This document shows positions 1 to 8,232 of a stretch of 64,000 bases of DNA, one piece after another. The stretch lies in assembly GCF_000143765.1 (NCBI RefSeq), contig NZ_GL379770.1:434001-498000 (forward strand), written 5' to 3'. The DNA comes from Sphingobacterium spiritivorum ATCC 33861 (GTDB lineage: Bacteria > Bacteroidota > Bacteroidia > Sphingobacteriales > Sphingobacteriaceae). How positions within the stretch are numbered: the first letter of the stretch is position 1; every line of letters begins with the position of its first letter. Both the position numbers and the translations under genes were made by a program. The notes under the pieces are model-generated. The model saw only the letters and a list, made by a program, of their open reading frames with translations, did no database searches and was not told the origin of the DNA.

Positions 1-2
1 TA

Positions 3-899
3 AAGAAGAATCGAGTACTTTCCCGATTAAACTTGTTTTCAGTTACCGATGACAATACATATAAATTCCATTTCCCTTACACCATGTTGCCGCATGAGGT
101 ATGGATTAGCAAATCCGGCGAAGTACAAGCTATTACACACTCATCTGATGTAACAAAGGAAAATATTACTTCGGCATTGAAAGGCAATGCAAATAGCATT
201 GCACAGAAAAAGGACAACCTTACCTATGATGACACACGTCCATTACTGCTTAATAATAATGGTGCTGACGGGGATTTTTTTGTTAGCAGAAGTATTATTA
301 CGTTAGCCATAGAAGGCATTCCTCGTTCAAATGCTCTACCAAAAGTGAACGAAAAAGATAGCACCTTTCGGGTACTATCTACCAATGCTGACATCCGCCG
401 TATGTACGAACTTGCATTTAGAGAATTGCTAACAATGCCACCTAACCGGACAAAGCTGGAGTTGAAGGAACCATTTTCTGTTTCGGAGAAAAGGTTTTTA
501 CAGGATAAGTATTGCTACGAATGGATTGCCCCATTGTCAGTATTGAAGCACTTTCCCCAAAAAGTACAGGCTGACCTCAATTATCACTTTGGCATAAATG
601 GGCGTATGGAAAAACGTAATACAAAATGCTATACCATTAAGATTATAGGGAAAACGACAATAATCCCCAATAAACCCGAAGACGGCTTACAATACCTTTC
701 GGCTTGGGTAAACAAGACCAATAAAGATATACAGCATATTCCTGTTGTAAATGATTTTACTGACGAAAAAATAGCCATCCCAAAAATAGCACATGCTATT
801 GAGGATGTGGAAGCTGTTAACAGGCAACTTAAACCATTCGGTATTGCCATCGTGGAAGATGAAAGAGTGCTGGATTTTTTTGTCATTTCTGAACTATAA
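3..899 (+). CDS. TlpA-like thioredoxin-family protein, C-terminal part (5' end outside window)
   Basis: The reading frame is open to the window edge, so only the C-terminal portion is seen; the first internal start (TTG at 33) is not the true start. The phrase FPYTMLPHEVWISKSGEV matches the strand-turn-strand end of a TlpA/ResA-type thioredoxin fold, including the cis-Pro region typical of Bacteroidota thiol-disulfide proteins that carry an extra C-terminal domain. The catalytic CxxC would lie upstream and cannot be checked. A long C-terminal extension follows (about 250 residues) of unknown role. The stop codon is 13 bases before a SusC gene, so it probably heads or belongs to an operon with SusC/SusD. 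The likely role is periplasmic thiol redox; substrate unknown. Confidence 0.7.
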   Translation, partial: KKNRVLSRLNLFSVTDDNTYKFHFPYTMLPHEVWISKSGEVQAITHSSDVTKENITSALKGNANSIAQKKDNLTYDDTRPLLLNNNGADGDFFVSRSIITLAIEGIPRSNALPKVNEKDSTFRVLSTNADIRRMYELAFRELLTMPPNRTKLELKEPFSVSEKRFLQDKYCYEWIAPLSVLKHFPQKVQADLNYHFGINGRMEKRNTKCYTIKIIGKTTIIPNKPEDGLQYLSAWVNKTNKDIQHIPVVNDFTDEKIAIPKIAHAIEDVEAVNRQLKPFGIAIVEDERVLDFFVISEL

Positions 900-912
900 A
901 CCAAACTACTCA

Positions 913-3900
913 ATGAAACGAACAATTACTTTTTTACTCATACTTTTTTCAGTTACCAATACCATTGCCCAAAACATATCCAACATTCGGGGTAAGGTAG
1001 TCAATAATGAAAATGGTCAGCCCGTAGCAGGTGCTACGGTCAAATTGTTGAACCGCAGTCAGAATAACACCGTACAAACTGATGAAGACGGAAATTTTGA
1101 ATTTACAAATAAAGCATTCCCTTTAGCAGTTAGTGTTAGTTACATTGGATTAGCAGATACGACATTTGTCCTTTCTGCTGCTCCACAAAACCCATTGACG
1201 GTGCATCTAAATCCGGCAAGCAATACTTTAAGCGAAGTAGTGGTATCCACGGGTATTCAAAAAATACCCAAAGAAAGAGCCACAGGGTCATTTGACCATA
1301 TCGACAACGAATTGTTTAATCGTCAAATCTCTACCGATGTATTGAGCAGGTTGGACGGTATTGCCAGTTCAGCAATGTTTGATAACAGACCCGGTGTAGG
1401 CAGTAACAATTTGAGCATACGAGGTCTAAGCACTATTTTTTCCAATACGAAACCATTAATCATACTGAATAATTTTCCCTACGAGGGCAATATAAATGAT
1501 ATTAACCCGAACGATGTGGAAGATATTACCATTCTAAAGGATGCAACCGCAGCCTCTATATGGGGCGTAAGAGCCGGAAACGGTGTAATCGTTATAACGA
1601 CCAAGAAAGCCAAACGGAACCAGCCGCCTGCCATATCGTTTAACAGCAATATGACTCTTATTCAAAAGCCGGATATGATGCAACTGCCTTATATGTCTTC
1701 TGCGGATTATATAGGTGTCGAAAAAATGCTTTTTGACAATAACTTTTACGATGCCAATGAGCAGTTAGGCTACGTGCCATTATCCCCCGCAGTGGAATTA
1801 ATGTATAAAAATAAACACGGGTTACTAACCGATGCCGCATTGCAACAAGGGCTGAACGAATTAGCGCAATACGATATACGTCGGGAATTGAATAAATACG
1901 TTTACAGGAAAGGGCTAAACCAGCAATATTCCCTAAACGTGAGTGGGCAGAGCGAAAATGTAAGCTATTATCTTTCTGGTGGCTATGATGACAATACCAG
2001 CACCACCGATGGAGGTTATAAACGGTATAATCTACGTTCTGACAATACGTTTCGACTTTCCAAAAAATTGAGTTTGGATGCCGCCTTGTTTTTTACCCAT
2101 ACCTTCACAAACGCAGGAAGACCTACCAATTTTTCTTCGTTACCTTATGCCCGTATTGCGGACGAAAATGGAAACGCTTTACCAATAGACCGATATTATC
2201 GGTCAAACTATATTCAGGAAACAAAACAAAATGGATTATTAGATTGGACGTATCGTCCATTGGACGAAATAAACCTCATCAACAATAAGCAGAAAACAAA
2301 CAGCCTGATATTGAATACAGGGCTGAATTATGACATTGGCAAAGGGCTGATTGTAGAAATCAAATACCAATATGAAAACGCACAGGGAGCAGGAAAAGAT
2401 ATACGGAGCATGGCATCCTATTATACCCGTGATAGGATAAATACCTATACACAGGTTGGTACGGATGGAGCGTTATTCCGCCCAATACCTTTGGGCGATA
2501 TCTTAAATGAATCAACAAACAGCTTCACGTCGCAATCTCTCCGTTTACAACTGAATTACTCCAAAACTTGGGATAAACACCAGCTAACAGGTCTTGCTGG
2601 AGCAGAGGCTCGTCAGGCAAACACCACTCTAACACAGTCTACACAATATGGTTATAATCCCCATATTTTGACGACTATCGCAGTTAATTACGATACTGAT
2701 TATACTTTGTACAGTCCCACAGGTGGAATTGCAAAAATTCCAAATCCATATTTTACATCCGAAACTAACGATAGGTTTATATCCTTTTTTACCAATTGGG
2801 CTTATACGTTTGATAACCGCTATAATCTTAACATTAGTGCAAGACAAGATGGCTCAAATCTGTTTGGAGTAAGGAGCAATCAACGGTTTACCCCACTTTG
2901 GTCGGTTGGTGGTAGCTGGCATCTGACGAATGAACGGTTTATCAATATTACATGGCTTGACCTGTTGAAGCTAAGGACGACTTTCGGTTATAGCGGTAAC
3001 CTCAATCGCAATGTTTCGGCTCTGCCCACAATGCGTTATTACAATGGTGGAAATTTAATAAATACGCCTTATGGTGTATTAGTTAATCCACCGAACGAAA
3101 ATCTTCGTTGGGAAAAGAACGGGCAGTTCAATGTAGGGTTTGACTTTGCTGTTTTAAAACAACGTTTAAGCGGTACATTTGAATACTATCACAAGAAAAA
3201 TACCGACCTTATTGGTTATATGCCTATCGACCAAACCACAGGTGCAATAGGTTCCTTAAGTAGCCGAGGGTTCACTTATCTTGGAAATTCGGCTTCCATG
3301 ACCGGAAACGGAATAGATATACAATTGCATAGTGTCAATATCCGTAAAGCATTTGAATGGCGGACAGACTTGCTGTACAGTACCGTAAAAACTAAAATAA
3401 CGGAATATCTTGCCGAGACAAGAGACCTCAATAATTATCTTAATAGCGGATTGGTTATTTCGCCCATCATTGGAAAACCCGCCTATTCTATTTTTGCATT
3501 TCGATGGGCTGGTCTTGACCCCGAAACAGGCGACCCTATGGGCTACCTTCATGGCGAAGTAAGCAAAGATTATGCAGCCATCCGCAACGAAACCACACCA
3601 GAAGAACTGATTTATTATGGCTCCGCCACTCCTACACATTTCGGTGCTTTAAGAAATACGTTCTCATGGAAAGGGTTAAGTCTTTCATTCAATATCAGCT
3701 ATAAATTAGGGTTCTATTTCAGGAGAAACAGCGTGTACTATAACGCAATATTCAATGGCACAGGTTCGCATTCGGATTTTAGTCTAAGATGGCAAAAGCC
3801 GGGTGATGAAGTCACCACACAGATTCCGTCAATGGTCTATCCGAATAATAACAATCGGGATGGCTATTTTTATCCACGTGCCGAAGTGCTGATTTCAAAG

Positions 3901-4107
3901 GGAGACAATATACGCTTACAGGACATCAACCTTAGTTACCAAATTAAATCATTGGAAAACAAATGGAAACTGAAAAGATTGGAGGTATTGATGTACGCTA
4001 CCAATTTAGGGACGATATGGAAAGCGGATAAACATAACGTCGACCCGGAATTTGGAGATTTATCACCACTAAGAACTTTTTCATTTGGTTTAAGAGCAGG
4101 CTTTTAA
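913..4107 (+). CDS. SusC/RagA-family TonB-linked outer membrane protein (element cargo)
   Basis: A 1064-residue protein starting with a Sec signal (MKRTITFLLILFSVTNTIAQ), then a carboxypeptidase-regulatory-like beta sandwich (about residues 25-105), a TonB plug with the typical SusC phrases (LSIRGLSTIF, ILKDATAASIWGVRAGNGVI near residues 165-225) and a long beta-barrel ending in the aromatic terminus FSFGLRAGF. The frame opens further upstream at 793, but the ATG at 913 places the signal peptide at the N-terminus and lies just after the preceding stop, so it is preferred. Twelve bases downstream begins the partner SusD. SusC/SusD pairs import oligomers across the outer membrane using TonB energy. 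The substrate is not evident; linkage to thiol-redox proteins and lack of glycosidases argue against an ordinary polysaccharide locus. Confidence 0.93.
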   Translation: MKRTITFLLILFSVTNTIAQNISNIRGKVVNNENGQPVAGATVKLLNRSQNNTVQTDEDGNFEFTNKAFPLAVSVSYIGLADTTFVLSAAPQNPLTVHLNPASNTLSEVVVSTGIQKIPKERATGSFDHIDNELFNRQISTDVLSRLDGIASSAMFDNRPGVGSNNLSIRGLSTIFSNTKPLIILNNFPYEGNINDINPNDVEDITILKDATAASIWGVRAGNGVIVITTKKAKRNQPPAISFNSNMTLIQKPDMMQLPYMSSADYIGVEKMLFDNNFYDANEQLGYVPLSPAVELMYKNKHGLLTDAALQQGLNELAQYDIRRELNKYVYRKGLNQQYSLNVSGQSENVSYYLSGGYDDNTSTTDGGYKRYNLRSDNTFRLSKKLSLDAALFFTHTFTNAGRPTNFSSLPYARIADENGNALPIDRYYRSNYIQETKQNGLLDWTYRPLDEINLINNKQKTNSLILNTGLNYDIGKGLIVEIKYQYENAQGAGKDIRSMASYYTRDRINTYTQVGTDGALFRPIPLGDILNESTNSFTSQSLRLQLNYSKTWDKHQLTGLAGAEARQANTTLTQSTQYGYNPHILTTIAVNYDTDYTLYSPTGGIAKIPNPYFTSETNDRFISFFTNWAYTFDNRYNLNISARQDGSNLFGVRSNQRFTPLWSVGGSWHLTNERFINITWLDLLKLRTTFGYSGNLNRNVSALPTMRYYNGGNLINTPYGVLVNPPNENLRWEKNGQFNVGFDFAVLKQRLSGTFEYYHKKNTDLIGYMPIDQTTGAIGSLSSRGFTYLGNSASMTGNGIDIQLHSVNIRKAFEWRTDLLYSTVKTKITEYLAETRDLNNYLNSGLVISPIIGKPAYSIFAFRWAGLDPETGDPMGYLHGEVSKDYAAIRNETTPEELIYYGSATPTHFGALRNTFSWKGLSLSFNISYKLGFYFRRNSVYYNAIFNGTGSHSDFSLRWQKPGDEVTTQIPSMVYPNNNNRDGYFYPRAEVLISKGDNIRLQDINLSYQIKSLENKWKLKRLEVLMYATNLGTIWKADKHNVDPEFGDLSPLRTFSFGLRAGF

Positions 4108-4119
4108 AATTTAGAAACT

Positions 4120-5469
4120 ATGACACGATATATAATAATATTACTGATTACAATAATCACATTTTCAGGATGTGAAAAATATTTGGACGTTAAACCGGAT
4201 AAATCGCTTGTCGTACCGACCACGGTTGCAGACCTTAGAGCATTATTGTATAACACATCGAGAATGAATAGCTGGTATCCCTCAATTCAGGATGGTGCTA
4301 CGGATAATCAATTTGTACAAACAGAAAATTTGAATAGATTCACTTCATTAACAGCAAAAAACATCTATACATGGAATGATGATGTATTTAACGATGATGA
4401 AACCAACGAATGGTCGATGATGTATGCAGCAATCTACTCATGCAATTTGATTTTGGAGCAGTTGGAGAAAATTGAACCTGTTCCGGTAGAAAAAAACCAA
4501 ATTGAGGGAGAGGCTTTGTTTTTCCGCTCCTTTGCATTTTACAATGTTGCCCAGCTTTGGGCAAAACCTTATGAGAAAAATACGGCACAAACAGACTTAG
4601 GTATTCCACTAAGGTTAAAATCTGATATTGGTGAGAAATCTATAAGGTCATCGGTTGAAGAAACTTATACTAAAATTACCAATGACTTGAACAGGGCTGT
4701 TATACTTTTATCCGTCAATAGCCCATATAAAACAACACCAACGAAGCAGGCTGTCTATGGACTGTTAGCCCGCATATACTTATCAATGGAAGACTATGAT
4801 AAAGCACTATCTTACGCAGACACTTGTTTAAGCTATTCAGATGCTTTACTTGATTACAATACATTAACAATGGGGTCGGCAACCTCATTCCCGATACCTC
4901 GCTATAATGAAGAAATAATTTTTCATGCTAACGATTTTGGGCGTATGGTGATGAGCATTACCTATGGAAGAATTGATAGCAACCTATATAAGTCTTATGA
5001 ATCGAACGATATTAGAAAAACAGCTTTCTTTAGAAACAGAGCGGGCTATTATTCCTTTAGGGGAAATTACGATGGCAATTCAGGAATGTGGTTTGCCGGA
5101 ATTTCTACCAACGAAATCTATCTGATAAAAGCTGAATGTGAAGCAAGAGCAGGAAATATTACCACGGCTTTACAGACCGTAAACGAACTATTAAAAAATC
5201 GCTATAACAGTACATTTATTCCATTCAGTTCGGACAATGATGAAACTGTATTAAGGTTTATCTTGGATGAGCGAAGAAAGGAATTAATATGGCGGGGATT
5301 ACGGTGGTCGGATTTAAGACGATTGAACAAGGACAGCCGTTTTTCAAAAACGATAACAAGAAATATTGACGGAAAGATTTATACATTAGAGCCAAACAGT
5401 CCAAAGTATGTCTTGCCCATACCCAATAGTGTGATACTTAACAACGGTATGCAACAAAACGAGCGGTAA
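4120..5469 (+). CDS. RagB/SusD-family surface lipoprotein (element cargo)
   Basis: A 449-residue protein with a lipoprotein signal (hydrophobic run then FSGCEKYLDVKPDKS; Cys 18 is the lipidation site) and the YLDVKPDKS opening characteristic of SusD. Central TPR-like helices include EGEALFFRSFAFYNVAQLW and the C-terminal SusD block has DERRKELIWRGLRWSDLRRL, both diagnostic. It starts 12 bases after the SusC stop and is evidently co-transcribed with it. SusD caps the SusC barrel and binds substrate at the cell surface. At 449 residues it is on the short side for the family, as is common for the non-glycan SusD proteins. Confidence 0.92.
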   Translation: MTRYIIILLITIITFSGCEKYLDVKPDKSLVVPTTVADLRALLYNTSRMNSWYPSIQDGATDNQFVQTENLNRFTSLTAKNIYTWNDDVFNDDETNEWSMMYAAIYSCNLILEQLEKIEPVPVEKNQIEGEALFFRSFAFYNVAQLWAKPYEKNTAQTDLGIPLRLKSDIGEKSIRSSVEETYTKITNDLNRAVILLSVNSPYKTTPTKQAVYGLLARIYLSMEDYDKALSYADTCLSYSDALLDYNTLTMGSATSFPIPRYNEEIIFHANDFGRMVMSITYGRIDSNLYKSYESNDIRKTAFFRNRAGYYSFRGNYDGNSGMWFAGISTNEIYLIKAECEARAGNITTALQTVNELLKNRYNSTFIPFSSDNDETVLRFILDERRKELIWRGLRWSDLRRLNKDSRFSKTITRNIDGKIYTLEPNSPKYVLPIPNSVILNNGMQQNER

Positions 5470-5499
5470 CAAGGTTCAGCATAATACCGCAAATAATTA

Positions 5500-5814
5500 T
5501 TATTCTATCCTTGTATATATAGACGAAATAACTGTATTCATATCAGGGTGTTCAGTATCTCCAATGAGTGGTTTTGCCTTAATAGCACACAATATATCAT
5601 TTCCCGTTATACACGGAGGTGCTGTACTACCATTTTCATTAACAAGTGCGAAATTTTCTGGGTTGGAGATGTTACCATCTCCCGTTTCATCTGTATAGGC
5701 AAACCATTTTTCTCCAGCAAGACTGGCGTTTTTCATTACCGAAAAGGACATTGTTACAGATGCAATGGTTACCGCTGCCAGTGCAAATAGGTTATTTTTT
5801 ATTTTTTTCATCAT
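5500..5814 (-). CDS. DUF6520-type small secreted protein 1
   Basis: A 104-residue protein beginning MKKIKNNLFALAAVTIASV, a signal-peptide-like start, followed by a conserved block GEKWFAYTDETGDG and a tail with two cysteines seven residues apart (C-ITGNDIL-C) followed by AIKAKP. It is a close paralogue of the gene at 5949-6263: the N-terminal halves are nearly the same and the C-terminal tails diverge. Function is unknown. It is the last gene of a minus-strand group with its paralogue and a MauE-like membrane protein, converging on the SusC/SusD operon. The shared CX7C spacing and redox neighbours suggest a disulfide-bearing exported peptide; this is inference. Confidence 0.82.
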   Translation of the reverse strand: MMKKIKNNLFALAAVTIASVTMSFSVMKNASLAGEKWFAYTDETGDGNISNPENFALVNENGSTAPPCITGNDILCAIKAKPLIGDTEHPDMNTVISSIYTRIE

Positions 5815-5948
5815 TTTAAAATTTTGAGGTTGAAGAAATGGTCTTTTCCTTTGGATGATTAAATCTAATTAACGAAAGTATTCTCTAAATAGAGTGTGAA
5901 CATGGGATAATCCTTGTTCACACTCTTTCAAATTATTTACTGAAAAAG

Positions 5949-6263
5949 CTATTGCAGCTTTCTTTCTCTGTCGTCAATAACAGTACCTAAATTGGGATGT
6001 TCTTCACCACCAATCATCACAGGTTGAGCCTTAACCGCACAGATTTCGTCACTTCCTTCAGAACACGTAGGCGGATTAGCGCCATCACTTGGCGTGAGTA
6101 TATAATTTTCAGGATTGTTGGGATTTCCATCTCCGGTTTCATCAGTGTACTCAAACCATTTTTCTCCTGCAAAACTGGCGTTTTTCATCACGGTAAACGA
6201 CATGGTTACAGCTGCAATGGCTATTGCTACTACAGCAAATAGGTTCATTTTTAATTTTTTCAT
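5949..6263 (-). CDS. DUF6520-type small secreted protein 2
   Basis: A 104-residue paralogue of the protein at 5500-5814. It starts MKKLKMNLFAVVAIAIAAV (signal-like), has the same GEKWFEYTDETGDG block, and carries the same cysteine spacing (C-SEGSDEI-C) followed by AVKAQP. The start codon is 4 bases after the MauE-like gene's stop, so the two are surely co-transcribed. It is placed in the DUF6520 family from memory of these N-termini; no biochemical function is known to me. The mature part would be about 75 residues and acidic. Confidence 0.82.
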   Translation of the reverse strand: MKKLKMNLFAVVAIAIAAVTMSFTVMKNASFAGEKWFEYTDETGDGNPNNPENYILTPSDGANPPTCSEGSDEICAVKAQPVMIGGEEHPNLGTVIDDRERKLQ

Positions 6264-6267
6264 CGCT

Positions 6268-6795
6268 TTAAAATTTTGATGTTAAAAAATACTTTTTTAT
6301 ATGTCTTTTGGCAGACGCGCCCTCGGTAGCTTCGCCTCCGGCGTTGCTACCTCGTAATTTATGCCATAAGTAAAGCCCCAAAATGCTTAGGGAAAGGAAA
6401 AAGAGATTAAAGAAAAAATGCTGTGTCCAGTTCATACCACTTATCACCGAACCACACCCGCATGGTAATTTTTCCCATGCACCCATAAGAGCCACAGCGA
6501 TATATGCTGTAAAAGCGGTCATTAATACGGTAGATAGTATTAGACCTGCTTTGCGATACTTTTCCATTACCAATGCCAGCACTGTTATTAACTCCAATGC
6601 CGGGAGCGAGTATATTAGGATATATCCTATGCTATCTGAAAAAGGTTGGCGGAGAATGCCTCCTTTAAACGCTGTAAAGTCTGTTATTTTATCGATGCCT
6701 ACGGGTATCCAAAGAAGCAGCAAAAGAATAATAACGACATTGAGTGTTATCCGTTTTCTTTTGATTTGGTTTTGATATGTAGCTGCTGTTTCCAT
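6268..6795 (-). CDS. MauE/DoxX-like redox-associated membrane protein
   Basis: A 175-residue protein with four predicted membrane helices (about residues 16-32, 54-77, 83-103 and 127-143). A cysteine pair in PCGCGS (Cys112 and Cys114) lies at the end of helix 3, as in MauE-like proteins. MauE is needed for correct disulfide formation of the methylamine dehydrogenase small subunit, and the broader family is thought to pass electrons across the membrane. Here it heads an operon with two small two-cysteine secreted proteins and lies near a TlpA-like protein, so a role in the redox state of those cysteines is a reasonable inference. The C-terminal about 30 residues are polar and low in similarity. 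A 43-base hairpin ends 4 bases before its start codon. Confidence 0.78.
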   Translation of the reverse strand: METAATYQNQIKRKRITLNVVIILLLLLWIPVGIDKITDFTAFKGGILRQPFSDSIGYILIYSLPALELITVLALVMEKYRKAGLILSTVLMTAFTAYIAVALMGAWEKLPCGCGSVISGMNWTQHFFFNLFFLSLSILGLYLWHKLRGSNAGGEATEGASAKRHIKKYFLTSKF

Positions 6796-6798
6796 TGT

Positions 6799-6841
6799 CT
6801 TTGTATCTTAATGATGGTTATCACCATCCTTTGATACAAAG
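6799..6841 (-). promoter_or_regulatory. Nested inverted repeat in the leader of the MauE/DUF6520 operon
   Basis: A perfect 9-bp outer arm (CTTTGTATC / GATACAAAG) encloses a perfect 6-bp inner arm (GATGGT / ACCATC) around a 4-base loop. It ends only 4 bases upstream of the MauE-like start codon. It could be an operator for the nearby AraC-type regulator or an mRNA leader hairpin limiting translation. No T-run follows, so it is not an ordinary terminator. Confidence 0.5.
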
Positions 6842-6939
6842 TTCATCAAAGCCGTAAGCGTGTGAAAGACAAAATCGGTAAATATTGAGCAACTTTGTGT
6901 AAGAAATTTTCCGATTTTATCAATTTCGGGGAAATTCCG

Positions 6940-7884
6940 TTACCTGCGTTTCAGGTATTGCTCTAAAGCAGTACGAAATGGACGTTCATTGGTGTAGCCA
7001 ACTTCCATATATACGTCTTTTATAGCTTTCCCTTGTTTTTCGATGAGGAACAAGGCGTGAGAAATGCGCAATTCGGTAATAAAATCCTGTACGCTTATGT
7101 GGTACTGGCGTTTGAAGATATTGAGCAAAGTACGTTCCGTAACGAAAAAGTATTCTGAAAGGAATTTTATGGTAAGCGCATTATCACAATAATGTTCCTG
7201 GATATAGGCTTTGATTTTATAAGCAAGGTCGGCTTTTTGGTCTTCTAACATTGTGTCGTAATGCTCCAGAAGGTAGCTGATATACTTGCGGAGATTGCCA
7301 TCCAATGCCCCGATATTGGTCTGTGAATAACTGTATATTTTATACAGCCATCGGTGTATCTTCCTGTCCATCCTGCATTGGTACATGGTGTCGTAGGTGC
7401 GGTTATCGTGTTTAAAACGATGCAGGACGTTTTGGATATTAGGGTAGTTATGGTACATGCTTTCTATCCATTCAGGCAAAATACTTACCACGAGACAGAT
7501 ATGCATGCCTTTTTGGGCATAGGCGAAATACCTGCCCGAATCGTAATAGGACATGAGGAAGCTGTTAGGCTGCGTTTTTATAATCGGCTTACGGCTTTCA
7601 GTCATATACAACAATGTGCCTTTGAGCATAAAATAAAGGTACAGTTGCCGCTCTTGAATGTCGAAAGGAATATAAACAGGGTTGCTTACATTAAGCTGCA
7701 CTAAATCTATAAAAAAAGGACTGTTTTTAATTTGCTGGCTCAATAGTTCATAATACGGCAGCGTAAAGCCCTGCCTTTGGACAGCGAAAGGTAATGGGTA
7801 TTTGCTCCACTCCGGGAGGTCGTTGGGATTGGCTATCCACCTTTTAAATTCGCTTTCTATTTTTAGGATATAAGGTATTTCCAT
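6940..7884 (-). CDS. AraC-family transcriptional regulator
   Basis: A 314-residue protein whose last about 100 residues form the double helix-turn-helix of the AraC family (KIKAYIQEHYCDNALTIKFL, then LRISHALFLIEK and VYMEVGYTNERPFRTALEQY). The N-terminal about 200 residues resemble a cupin-like sensing part but have no motif I can name. It is transcribed toward the MauE/DUF6520 operon, 145 bases away on the same strand, and is the only specific regulator of the cargo block, so it likely controls that operon, the SusC/SusD operon or both. The signal it senses is unknown. Confidence 0.85.
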   Translation of the reverse strand: MEIPYILKIESEFKRWIANPNDLPEWSKYPLPFAVQRQGFTLPYYELLSQQIKNSPFFIDLVQLNVSNPVYIPFDIQERQLYLYFMLKGTLLYMTESRKPIIKTQPNSFLMSYYDSGRYFAYAQKGMHICLVVSILPEWIESMYHNYPNIQNVLHRFKHDNRTYDTMYQCRMDRKIHRWLYKIYSYSQTNIGALDGNLRKYISYLLEHYDTMLEDQKADLAYKIKAYIQEHYCDNALTIKFLSEYFFVTERTLLNIFKRQYHISVQDFITELRISHALFLIEKQGKAIKDVYMEVGYTNERPFRTALEQYLKRR

Positions 7885-8219
7885 AGGCGGTAATTTATTC
7901 TCCTATCGGATGCCTTAATAAATTCCGCCCTCTTACTTCAATTCCACTTTTACGGTAAGGGGTTCCTGTAATCAAACGGATGGAATTTGATATAGGCTAT
8001 ACAAATCTGAACCATTCAAATGAATAAAAAACCCAAGTTGGGTAGAACTTGGGTAAAATTTTTTTTCAAACAATTGAAGCAAGTGGGAAAGAAAGTGTAC
8101 CGGGGCGTGCCACCGTCTGCATTTAACCACCGCACAGAGGACGACCCAAAAATGCAACCGGGTCGGGCTATCCGCTATATCTTTTGCGGATCTTAAAGGA
8201 CCACAAAAGGATGTCGCTG
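7885..8219. other. 335-bp gap with terminator and foldback segment, no gene
   Basis: The gap contains a bidirectional hairpin terminator (8025-8066) and most of a larger imperfect inverted repeat (8158-8232). A 61-codon frame on the minus strand crosses the hairpin and has no recognisable protein features, so I do not call a gene. Confidence 0.6.
8025..8066 (-). terminator. Bidirectional intrinsic terminator
   Basis: A perfect 9-bp stem (ACCCAAGTT / AACTTGGGT) with a 6-base loop is flanked by A-run on the left and T-run on the right, so it can end transcripts on either strand. Placed after the ORF6N gene it would terminate the minus-strand topB operon before the AraC gene. Confidence 0.8.
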
Positions 8220-8232
8220 CTATCCCTCACGC
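8158..8232. repeat. Imperfect foldback segment at the end of the ORF6N gene
   Basis: The left arm (8158-8189) and the reverse complement of the right arm (8201-8232) match over most positions, for example ATATCTTTTGCGG against ACATCCTTTTGTGG, with an 11-base centre. The right arm overlaps the last codons of the ORF6N gene. I recall similar CTATCC/TCCCTCACGC foldback stretches in other Bacteroidota mobile elements, but this could not be checked here. Confidence 0.45.

Noticed and set aside
793..912. Upstream extension of the first SusC frame
   Set aside because: It overlaps the TlpA-like gene and would bury the signal peptide; ATG 913 is the natural start.
7972..8157. 61-codon minus-strand frame
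   Set aside because: It runs across a bidirectional terminator hairpin and has no protein features.
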